Of a stretch of DNA of 64,000 nt, positions 37,799 to 44,368 are shown one piece after another. Both the position numbers and the translations under genes were made by a program. Location of the stretch: positions 62,001-126,000 of the forward strand of contig NZ_JAKRFI010000008.1 of NCBI RefSeq assembly GCF_022348165.1. Direction: 5' to 3'. Below the pieces are notes generated by a model. The model was not told the DNA's origin. It saw only the letters and a list, made by a program, of their open reading frames with translations, and searched no databases. Within the stretch, counting starts at the first letter, position 1, and the number at the start of each line of letters is the position of its first letter. This stretch comes from Halomonas sp. McH1-25. GTDB taxonomy: Bacteria > Pseudomonadota > Gammaproteobacteria > Pseudomonadales > Halomonadaceae.

Positions 37799-38289
37799 TG
37801 CTCGCCAAGCCACTATTCACGAATGCGCGCCAGGCCTGGCAGCGTCGCCCTGCGGCAGAGCGACGGCGTCTGAGTATCGGCACCGGCATCAGCCTGATGC
37901 TGGCCGGCTATCTGCTGATTCAGCAGGTCGACTTCACCGGAATGACAGGCACTGGATCGGGTGATGCGCCTTCCCTGCGCGACGCGCGCCTGCTCACCGC
38001 CCTGCCTCCCGTCACGTCGATGACCGCCGATACCTGGCGGCAGGGAGCGCTGCGTCATTCCCTGGTCCTGGATCGCCTGGAGGCGAGCGACGATGGCTGG
38101 CGATTGGCAGGTCGCGCCGACAGCCTAGAAGCGTTCGAACGCTTCAGCACCTGGGCCGCCCAGCAGGGCTGGTGGGCACTCGACTGGTCGCTGTCGCGAG
38201 ACGACGAGACCGGCCTGGCCGTCGAGGCGCGTTTCGTTGCCCAACTCGAGCGCGAACCGACAGCGGCATTCGAGGAGACGACACCATGA
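37795..38289 (+). CDS. gspM: Type II secretion platform protein GspM
   Basis: A 164-residue bitopic protein: short basic cytoplasmic tail (AWQRRPAAERRRLS), one TM helix at about residues 26-44 (SIGTGISLMLAGYLLIQQV) and a periplasmic ferredoxin-like domain. The AWxxRxPxERRLL-type N-terminus is the best family mark. ATG 37795 overlaps the gspL stop; the longer frame upstream would run through gspL in another frame and is rejected. Confidence 0.88.
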   Translation: MMLAKPLFTNARQAWQRRPAAERRRLSIGTGISLMLAGYLLIQQVDFTGMTGTGSGDAPSLRDARLLTALPPVTSMTADTWRQGALRHSLVLDRLEASDDGWRLAGRADSLEAFERFSTWAAQQGWWALDWSLSRDDETGLAVEARFVAQLEREPTAAFEETTP

Positions 38290-39017
38290 TGCGCTGGCTA
38301 TGGCGTGGCCTGGCGGCAGCCTCCGTCGCGCTGATCTTTCTCGTCACCCTGGCGCTCTACTGGCCATTGCCTGTGCTGGCAAGCTGGGTGAAGGACGATG
38401 GGGGAATCGGGATCGGCTGGCAAGGGGTCGAGGGCCGCCTGCTGGATGGCCATATCGAACGACTGTCCTTCGCCCCGCAAGGCGCCTTTCCCCTTGCAGT
38501 CGGTCCCGTCAACTGGCAGGTAACTTGGCCGGGCCGCCTCGATCTTACGCTAGGGGAGCCCGCACGGGCCTGGACATTGACGGCGTCGCTCGATGGTATG
38601 GCTGTCGACTGGCAGCTCGAAGGCGGCTCGCTGCAAGCCATCGACACGTCGCAGTTGCCACTCAGCCCGGCCGGCGATTGGCTGGGCAAGCTTGTAGTGA
38701 CCACGCAGGGCCAGCGTTGCATCAGGGCGCAAGGCGGCCTGACCAGCAATGCGCTGAGACTACTGACGCCGGATCCCGTTTCGCTGGGCCAGGCACGCCT
38801 GACGCTGGGCTGCGATGACGACGGCTATCGCTGGCAGCTCACCATGAACGATCCGCCGGGTCTCGAACTGACCGGCACACTCGCCATGGCCGCCAGTGGC
38901 GGTGCCCGGGGGGAACTGACCGGCCGCCTCGCTCAGGATCATCCGCTGGCGACCTGGCGGCGCCTGCTGGAGCCGAACGCCACCGACGACACGCTGCACC
39001 GGGAATTCGGCTGGTAG
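38286..39017 (+). CDS. gspN: Type II secretion protein GspN
   Basis: A 243-residue bitopic protein with an N-terminal TM anchor (about residues 10-33) and a periplasmic beta-rich domain. The family-typical pattern is visible in GIGWQGVEGRLLDGHIERL and GPVNWQVTWPGRLDLTLGEP. GspN is present in only some type II systems and its exact role is unclear. It is the last gene of the operon and overlaps gspM by four bases. The 217-base gap to the convergent DAHP synthase gene has no clear terminator; a short minus-strand frame there is treated in the findings. Confidence 0.88.
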   Translation: MMRWLWRGLAAASVALIFLVTLALYWPLPVLASWVKDDGGIGIGWQGVEGRLLDGHIERLSFAPQGAFPLAVGPVNWQVTWPGRLDLTLGEPARAWTLTASLDGMAVDWQLEGGSLQAIDTSQLPLSPAGDWLGKLVVTTQGQRCIRAQGGLTSNALRLLTPDPVSLGQARLTLGCDDDGYRWQLTMNDPPGLELTGTLAMAASGGARGELTGRLAQDHPLATWRRLLEPNATDDTLHREFGW

Positions 39018-39234
39018 CCGACAAGAAGACTACCGAAACGCGTCCAGCGTCCTGAGGTCGACACCGTCGACCTCATCGGGAAGTCGACATTCCTCGCGTG
39101 CCTGGCGGACCCGCAAGCGTTCGGCCAGCCGAACTGCCCAGCCACGACCACCGCAATGAATTTCGCCTTGCGACGATACTGCCGAGGATCGTGGGTCTAG
39201 AAACGCAAACGCATGCCGGACAGTCTCCTGCGTG

Positions 39235-40314
39235 TCATGTCGGGTTGTTGTCGCGCAGCCGAGCTGCCATAAGGTCGAGCAACTGCTCGGTGGTTTCCCA
39301 TCCCAGGCAGGCATCGGTTACCGAGACACCGTAGCGAAGCGCCTCCATCTCGAGCGCCTGCTTGCCTTCGTTGAGATGACTTTCGAGCATGACGCCGACG
39401 AGTGCAGTCTCGCCAGCCAGACGCTGCGCCAGCACATCGAGCAACACCTCGCTTTGACGCCGATGATCCTTGCGCGAGTTGGCGTGGCTGCAGTCGACCA
39501 TGAGGTTGGGCCGCAGGCCGGCTTCTTCCAGTTGACGGCGGCTGTCAGCGACACTTTCGGCATCGTAGTTGGGCCCACCATGACCACCACGCAGCACGAG
39601 GTGCGTATACGCATTGCCCTGCGTCTCGTGCATGACCGGCCGACCATGAAGATCCATGCCGAAGTGGCGATGCCCGTGGGCAGCGGCGCGCATGGCGTCG
39701 ATGGCTACGCCTACGCCACCGTGAGTGGCATTCTTGAAACCGACGATCGCTTCCAGCCCACTGACCATTTCGCGATGAATCTGCGACTCGGTGGTCCGCG
39801 CCCCGACTGCCGCCCAGGCGAGCAGGTCGTCGAAATAGGCCACTGCCATGGGTTGCAGCAATTCGCTGGCGACAGGCAGGCCCAGCCTGGCGACATCGCG
39901 CATCAATCGGCGCGATAACGCCAGACCGTGGGCCATATCGTCGCTGCCGTCCAGGTGGGGGTCGTAGGCCAGTCCCTTCCAGCCCACCGTAGTGCGCGGC
40001 TTTTCGACATAGACGCGCATCACCAGCAACAGGCGGTCCTCGACGCGCCGGGCCAGTGCCGCCAGGCGCTCGGCATATTCCAGCACTGCACGGGGGTCGT
40101 GGACGGAGCATGGCCCGACCACCACCAGCAGGCGATCGTCCTCGCCATCGAGAATGGCCTGAATGGCCTGGCGCTGTTCGGTCAGGGTCTGGCGAAGTTC
40201 ATGATCGAGAGGAATCTGCCGGCGCAGTTCGGCAGGGGTCGGCAAGACGTTCCCCGGCTGGCGGGTGGGGGTGGAATCGATCAGGGTGTCGAGTTGGGAC
40301 AATGAAGCGGTCAT
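39235..40314 (-). CDS. 3-deoxy-7-phosphoheptulonate (DAHP) synthase, class I (AroG/AroF/AroH type)
   Basis: A 359-residue enzyme joining phosphoenolpyruvate and erythrose 4-phosphate, the entry to the shikimate pathway. Core motifs: VVVGPCSVHDPRAVLEYAE, VMRVYVEKPRTTVGWKG, ATHGGVGVAIDAM, VLRGGHGGPNYD and MVDCSHANSRKDHRRQ. Which amino acid inhibits it (Phe, Tyr or Trp) cannot be read by eye, so I give no isoform symbol. The ATG at 40314 has AGGA nine bases upstream. An in-frame ATG at 40368 lacks a ribosome site and would overlap the preceding short frame. Expression is probably set by the two aromatic-rich leader frames and the terminator upstream. Confidence 0.95.
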   Translation of the reverse strand: MTASLSQLDTLIDSTPTRQPGNVLPTPAELRRQIPLDHELRQTLTEQRQAIQAILDGEDDRLLVVVGPCSVHDPRAVLEYAERLAALARRVEDRLLLVMRVYVEKPRTTVGWKGLAYDPHLDGSDDMAHGLALSRRLMRDVARLGLPVASELLQPMAVAYFDDLLAWAAVGARTTESQIHREMVSGLEAIVGFKNATHGGVGVAIDAMRAAAHGHRHFGMDLHGRPVMHETQGNAYTHLVLRGGHGGPNYDAESVADSRRQLEEAGLRPNLMVDCSHANSRKDHRRQSEVLLDVLAQRLAGETALVGVMLESHLNEGKQALEMEALRYGVSVTDACLGWETTEQLLDLMAARLRDNNPT

Positions 40315-40332
40315 GGGTGCAATTCCTGGCTT

Positions 40333-40348
40333 GCTCGCAGCGGCGAGC
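40333..40348 (-). promoter_or_regulatory. Stem-loop between leader 2 and the DAHP synthase start
   Basis: GCTCGC and GCGAGC form a perfect six-base-pair stem with a four-base loop, between the stop of the second leader frame and the AGGA of the synthase gene. It lacks a T-tract. A ribosome terminating or stalling on leader 2 would cover this element, so it could modulate access to the next start. Confidence 0.4.
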
Positions 40349-40349
40349 G

Positions 40350-40511
40350 TCAATGATTGACAAGACATCGAGATTGTCGTGTGCCACCCAGGATGCTCCG
40401 GCCGGAGGCGGCAGACTGAACCGACCGGGCGACACTAAATCGCCAATACCCCTCGCCATAGCCGTAATAATGCTTGCCATGCGTGGTGGGGGCGACGGGT
40501 GCGGTGGTCAT
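40350..40511 (-). CDS. Second leader reading frame, Tyr-rich (53 residues), before DAHP synthase
   Basis: A 53-residue frame starting with ATG at 40511, with AAGGAG eight bases upstream, the best ribosome site in this stretch. Residues 14-25 read HYYGYGEGYWRF: four Tyr, one Trp and one Phe in 12. The rest is Ser/Arg/Ala-rich, without domain features. It ends 35 bases before the synthase ATG. The position, strong start and aromatic cluster suggest a leader peptide that senses charged tRNA-Tyr (and Trp/Phe), or one acting by translational coupling. No terminator follows it, so it would not act by a classic attenuator on its own. It could be a small protein of other function. Confidence 0.55.
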   Translation of the reverse strand: MTTAPVAPTTHGKHYYGYGEGYWRFSVARSVQSAASGRSILGGTRQSRCLVNH

Positions 40512-40557
40512 CTGCTTGGCTCCTTGTCGAGAAGGTAAGTTATGCGGTACTGAAACG

Positions 40558-40592
40558 AAAAACCCCCGGTCGGGTTGCCGACCGGGGGTTTT
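40558..40592 (-). terminator. Strong intrinsic terminator between leader 1 and leader 2 (putative attenuator)
   Basis: On the minus strand a perfect 15-base-pair stem (40559-40573 with 40578-40592) with a four-base loop, ending in TTTTT. It is 41 bases past the leader 1 stop and 46 bases before leader 2. The apex GGCAACCC (40572-40579 on plus) is complementary to GGGTTGCC at 40601-40608. This could allow alternative folding. Unless read-through is regulated, the synthase gene would be cut off from the promoter upstream, which is why I call it an attenuator. Confidence 0.75.
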
Positions 40593-40633
40593 CAAGTGGA
40601 GGCAACCCTGCTGGTCAGGGTGCGCCTCTTGGC

Positions 40634-40771
40634 TCAGGCCGTATCGGCCAGGCCGTCGGGCGCACCGCGACTAAACCAATACCAATAGCCATAACCCGCC
40701 CAACGGCACGCACGCACTTCCACCAGCGACTGCTGGGCAAGGCTCGTGTGTGTGGCAAGCATGAGGTACAT
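40634..40771 (-). CDS. First leader peptide, Trp/Tyr/Phe-rich (45 residues), upstream of DAHP synthase
   Basis: A 45-residue frame, ATG at 40771 with GGAG seven bases upstream, stop at 40634. Residues 24-33 read WAGYGYWYWF: three Trp, three Tyr and one Phe in ten. This is the hallmark of an attenuation leader, in which ribosomes pause when the charged tRNA is scarce. An intrinsic terminator follows at 40558-40592. Bases 40659-40666 (in codons 36-38) are exactly complementary to 40619-40626 after the stop, so alternative stems are possible. The target would be the first enzyme of aromatic amino acid synthesis, as expected. The leader is too long and uncharged at the core to suggest another function. 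Confidence 0.75.
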   Translation of the reverse strand: MYLMLATHTSLAQQSLVEVRACRWAGYGYWYWFSRGAPDGLADTA

Positions 40772-40824
40772 GGTTGTCTCCGGTATTCGTAGGCTGCAGA
40801 CATGACGCGTCGCAGCGTTTTTTC

Positions 40825-40852
40825 ATCCTACACGGAAGATGCCGTTTGGCAA
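40825..40852 (-). promoter_or_regulatory. Promoter for the aromatic leader transcript
   Basis: On the minus strand TTGCCA (40847-40852, 5 of 6 to TTGACA), a 16-base spacer, and TAGGAT (40825-40830, 4 of 6 to TATAAT). Transcription would start near 40818, about 47 bases before the leader 1 ATG. It lies just past the stop of the 42-residue membrane protein gene. Confidence 0.5.
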
Positions 40853-40870
40853 CCCCGCCCTAGGTCAACG

Positions 40871-40999
40871 TTACAGCCCGAAATATTTGATCCATACGAT
40901 GGTCGCCGGCAGACAGCTCATGCCGATCACGACGACCAGCCCCAGAAAGAGCGTCATGAATCCGCTGGAGTCCTTGAAGTTGGGATCGTACTCAGCCAT
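40871..40999 (-). CDS. Small single-pass membrane protein, 42 residues, unknown function
   Basis: A 42-residue frame, ATG at 40999 with AAGGAG eight bases before it and TAA at 40871. The sequence begins with an acidic/polar head (MAEYDPNFKDSSG), then a hydrophobic helix of about 25 residues (FMTLFLGLVVVIGMSCL) and ends WIKYFGL. The strong ribosome site, single TM helix and clean stop support a real small protein. Size and layout recall single-helix subunits of respiratory or transport complexes, but nothing specific can be said. It lies 71 bases after the folM stop, on the same strand, and just ahead of the leader promoter. Confidence 0.7.
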   Translation of the reverse strand: MAEYDPNFKDSSGFMTLFLGLVVVIGMSCLPATIVWIKYFGL

Positions 41000-41070
41000 G
41001 TGGTGGTCTCCTTGTCGTTACCGGGTCAGATTGGCCTGCATTCTAGCCTGTTCCGACGATGCCCGCAGGT

Positions 41071-41784
41071 TCAGCGCAGGTGCCGCCCCCCATCCACGGG
41101 CAGGGTAATGCCGGTGACATAGCGGTTGTCGAGCAGATAACGCAGGCTCTGGTAGATCACGCCCGGCCCGGGCACCATCTCCATTGCCGACTTGGCCCGC
41201 GCCTTGGCGGCGTACGCCTCGTCGTCGTCCTCGTTGAGCATGATCAGCGCCGGAGCGATGGCATTGACCTGAATGTCCGGTGCGTACATGGCCGCGAACG
41301 ACAACGTGAGGTTGTCCAGCCCCGCCTTGGTGGCAGCGTAGGCAGCGTGCTTTTTCGAACCTTTGCCGGCGACGTAGTCGGTCATGTGCACGATATCGCG
41401 CTGCGGCTCGCTACAGGCATCGAGCAACCCGCGGCAATGCAGGTTGATCAAGTACGGCGCCTGCATGTGGACGCGGAACAAGCGTTCGAAGTTGCTTCCG
41501 GCATCGTCGCCGCTCGAGTCCGGCGCCCAGTCGCTGGCATTGTGCACGATGGCACGTAGCGAGCGTGTCTGGGACTTCAGGCGGTCGATGAAATCGAGAA
41601 TGCCAGCCTCGCTGGAGAAATCCCCCGGCAGCGTGACGATCCCCTGCTGTCGCAGCGTATCGAGTTCGGGACGCTCACGGCGATAGGTGACGATGACCTC
41701 ATGTCCATCGGCAGTCAGCCGTTCGGCGCAGTGACGGCCCAGACGCTGGACACCGCCAGTGATCAGGATCGGCGAGGCGCTCAT
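41071..41784 (-). CDS. folM: Dihydromonapterin reductase FolM (short-chain dehydrogenase)
   Basis: A 237-residue SDR that reduces dihydromonapterin/dihydrofolate with NADPH. Rossmann motif PILITGGVQRLGRHCAE, NAG-like HNASDWAP, catalytic AYAATKAG and the C-terminal VTGITLPVDGGRHLR, all as in E. coli FolM, including HMTDYVAGKGSKKHAAY and IAPALIMLNEDDDEAY. E. coli FolM shares this tail exactly, GGRHLR. The start overlaps the stop of the upstream flavin reductase gene by four bases. Confidence 0.93.
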   Translation of the reverse strand: MSASPILITGGVQRLGRHCAERLTADGHEVIVTYRRERPELDTLRQQGIVTLPGDFSSEAGILDFIDRLKSQTRSLRAIVHNASDWAPDSSGDDAGSNFERLFRVHMQAPYLINLHCRGLLDACSEPQRDIVHMTDYVAGKGSKKHAAYAATKAGLDNLTLSFAAMYAPDIQVNAIAPALIMLNEDDDEAYAAKARAKSAMEMVPGPGVIYQSLRYLLDNRYVTGITLPVDGGRHLR

Positions 41785-42560
41785 GCTCCGCTCTCCGGCG
41801 AATCGTCAGGTGACGATGGAATCAGCGGGTCGCGCGGTGCGTAGGCGAAGACATCGGAGCGCACGCGGGCTGCATCGAGCCCACGCGGCGCCAATGCATC
41901 GACACAGGCATAGACCATCCCCGGGGAACCGGACAGATAGACGTCATAGCCGGAGACGTCCGAGAGCGTGGCCGCCAATGCCTCATCGATGCGGCCCAGG
42001 TGAGCATGGATGCCGGGACCAGCGAAATCGTCGTCCAGCAGGGTCTCCGACACGGCATGAAACGTGAAATTGGGATGCGTCTCGGCCCACTCGCGAGCCA
42101 GCGTTTCCAGATAGAAATCGCGCCGCTCGCGCACCGCCCACCAGAACGAGACCGGCAGGTCACGGTTGGCTGCGAAGGCTGCCTCGAGCAGGGCTTTCAT
42201 CTGGGCGAAGCCGGTCCCCGCCGCCACCATCAGCATCGGCCGGCCACTCGTTGCATCCAGTATGCATTCGCCGCTGGGCATGCGAATCGTCAGGCGTTGC
42301 GACTGCTGGATCATCTCGCGCATACGCTGCGAGTTGGAGCGCTCCGGCCAATGCTGAATGTGCAGCTCGATGATGCCGTCGCCGCGATGGGCATTGGCGA
42401 TGGAGAATGGCACCCAGGTGTGTTCATCGAGCAGCAGCTCGAGGTACTGCCCGGGCGCATGGGCGACCGCCTCGCTGCGGCCTTCCAGTTGCACGCGAAA
42501 GACGTCGGGGGTCAGATCCTCTACCGAGATGACCCGGCAGGTCAGGGTCCTTGGCGTCAT
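41781..42560 (-). CDS. fre: NAD(P)H-flavin reductase Fre (ferredoxin-reductase fold)
   Basis: A 259-residue flavin reductase of the FNR superfamily. FAD/flavin-binding domain with APGQYLELLLDE and VPFSIANAH, then the NAD(P)-binding domain with MVAAGTGFAQMKALLEAA and YLSGSPGMVYACVDAL. It is 30 bases downstream of ubiD. In E. coli fre also lies beside ubiD, so the gene pair is conserved; the link may be supply of reduced FMN for the prenylated flavin of UbiD. A ferric reductase role is the alternative. It carries a longer, polar C-terminus than E. coli Fre (233 residues). Confidence 0.9.
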   Translation of the reverse strand: MTPRTLTCRVISVEDLTPDVFRVQLEGRSEAVAHAPGQYLELLLDEHTWVPFSIANAHRGDGIIELHIQHWPERSNSQRMREMIQQSQRLTIRMPSGECILDATSGRPMLMVAAGTGFAQMKALLEAAFAANRDLPVSFWWAVRERRDFYLETLAREWAETHPNFTFHAVSETLLDDDFAGPGIHAHLGRIDEALAATLSDVSGYDVYLSGSPGMVYACVDALAPRGLDAARVRSDVFAYAPRDPLIPSSPDDSPESGA

Positions 42561-42590
42561 GCTTTCCTCAAATGGCTTGATCGGGGCGCA

Positions 42591-44078
42591 TCAGCGATGC
42601 GTTGCAGCGGGCAACGGGATGCCCAACTCGTCCCAGCGTTCATCGACACGGGTTTTGATTTCGCCATCCATGACGATGGGTGTCCCCCACTCGCGCTCGG
42701 TCTCGCCGGGCCACTTGGCGGTGGCGTCGAGCCCCATCTTCGACCCCAGCCCGGCTACCGGCGACGCGAAGTCGAGATAATCGATGGGCGTGTTCTCTAC
42801 CATTACCGTATCACGTGCCGGGTCCATGCGCGTGGTAATGGCCCAGATCACGTCCTCCCACTGACGGGCATCGACATCGTCGTCGAGTACGATCACGAAC
42901 TTGGTGTACATGAACTGGCGCAGAAAACTCCATACCCCCATCATCACCCGCTTGGCATGACCGGGATACTGCTTCTTCATGGTCACCACCGCCATGCGAT
43001 AGGAACATCCCTCGGGCGGCAGGTAGAAATCGACGATCTCGGGAAACTGCTTGCGCAGGATCGGCACGAAGACCTCGTTGAGCGCCAGCCCAAGGATCGC
43101 GGGCTCGTCCGGGGGGCGACCGGTGTAGGTCGAATGATAGATGGGATCGCGACGATGGGTGATGCGCTCGACGGTAAACACCGGGAAGGTCTCGACCTCA
43201 TTGTAGTAGCCGGTGTGGTCGCCATAGGGGCCTTCCGGGGCGGTATCGTCGGGATAGATGAAACCTTCCAGCACGATCTCGCTGGATGCCGGCACCTCGA
43301 GATCGGCATGCCCGCATTTGACCAGCTCGGTGCGCGAGCCTCGCAACAGCCCGGCAAAGGCATACTCGGAGAGCGTGTCCGGTACCGGCGTCACCGCGCC
43401 GAGGATGGTCGCCGGATCGGCCCCCAGCGCCACGGCCACCGGAAACGGCTCGCCGGGGTGGGCCTGCTGCCACTCCTGAAAATCCAGCGCTCCACCGCGA
43501 TGCGACAGCCAGCGCATGATCAGGCGGTTCTTGCCAAGTTTCTGCTGCCGATAGATGCCCAGGTTCTGGCGCGTCTTGTGCGGGCCCTTGGTGACCACCA
43601 GCGCCCAGGTCACCAGCGGCGCCACGTCGCCGGGCCAGCAATGCTGGATGGGGATGCGATCGAGGTCGACCGCATCGCCTTCGAGCACGACATCCTGCAC
43701 CGGCGCCTTGCGCAGCGTCTTGGGGCCCATGCTCATTACCTGACGGAACACAGGTAGCTTGTCGATGGCGTCGCGGAACCCCTTGGGCGGCTCCGGCTCC
43801 TTGAGAAAGGCCAGCAACTCGCCCACTTCGCGCAATGCCTCGACCGATTCCTGCCCCATGCCCAGCGCCACTCTTTTGGGGGTGCCGAACAGGTTGCCCA
43901 GCACCGGCATGCTGTGTCCCTTGACGTTCTCGAACAGCAACGCCGGACCGCCGGCGCGCAGCGTGCGGTCGCATATCTCGGTGATTTCCAGGTAAGGGTC
44001 CACCTCGGCACGTACCCTCACGAGTTCGCCGGATTCCTCCAGCGCCGCGATGAATTCACGCAAGTCCTTGTACTTCAT
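42591..44078 (-). CDS. ubiD: 4-hydroxy-3-polyprenylbenzoate decarboxylase UbiD
   Basis: A 495-residue prenylated-FMN-dependent decarboxylase in ubiquinone synthesis. The start ATG at 44078 gives [15 protein letters not shown], the family start; an upstream in-frame ATG at 44117 is out of family. Conserved region [20 protein letters not shown] carries active-site acids, with [20 protein letters not shown], and C-terminal TARWP-like segment [14 protein letters not shown]. Length is like E. coli UbiD (497). Its cofactor is made by UbiX, which is not in the window. Transcribed with fre and folM. Four minus-strand genes, ubiD, rho, and trx upstream, share orientation. Confidence 0.97.
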   Translation of the reverse strand: MKYKDLREFIAALEESGELVRVRAEVDPYLEITEICDRTLRAGGPALLFENVKGHSMPVLGNLFGTPKRVALGMGQESVEALREVGELLAFLKEPEPPKGFRDAIDKLPVFRQVMSMGPKTLRKAPVQDVVLEGDAVDLDRIPIQHCWPGDVAPLVTWALVVTKGPHKTRQNLGIYRQQKLGKNRLIMRWLSHRGGALDFQEWQQAHPGEPFPVAVALGADPATILGAVTPVPDTLSEYAFAGLLRGSRTELVKCGHADLEVPASSEIVLEGFIYPDDTAPEGPYGDHTGYYNEVETFPVFTVERITHRRDPIYHSTYTGRPPDEPAILGLALNEVFVPILRKQFPEIVDFYLPPEGCSYRMAVVTMKKQYPGHAKRVMMGVWSFLRQFMYTKFVIVLDDDVDARQWEDVIWAITTRMDPARDTVMVENTPIDYLDFASPVAGLGSKMGLDATAKWPGETEREWGTPIVMDGEIKTRVDERWDELGIPLPAATHR

Positions 44079-44139
44079 GCGGTAAACCCTTCTCCCGAAC
44101 GACAGAAGGGGCAGCATATCATGCCACCCCTTCGGGGGT

Positions 44140-44368
44140 TTCGTTCACATTGCCATTCAGCGCCAGAGGCGTTGAGAGATGGCAGTGCGAACGAAGACGA
44201 TGCAAGGCGGAAAATAGCGACAAATCGTCAGGATCGGCGATTTGGGCAGCTCCGCTGCTCGCAGAGCGAGCGACATGGACGTCGCGAGTCCAAAGCGGAG
44301 TTTACTGTAGTAAATGAGCAGCTTGAGCTATTTGCCAACACCGCATCGTCGAGTGCAGCCGGCCAGCA
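44140..44368. repeat. Palindrome-rich intergenic element between rho and ubiD
   Basis: The 290-base gap between rho and ubiD has no credible frame. It contains a perfect palindrome TTTACTGTAGTAAA (44301-44314), an imperfect inverted set CTCGCAGAGCGAG near 44260, and a segment running from a GCAAGGCGG motif to CAACACCGCATCGTCGAG. The whole resembles dispersed intergenic repeats of several gammaproteobacteria in which a TTTACT-AGTAAA core is flanked by such sequence. I see only one copy here, so calling it a repeat is an inference. Near ubiD (44121-44140) an ACCCC/GGGGT hairpin with a T-poor tail also occurs. Confidence 0.4.
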
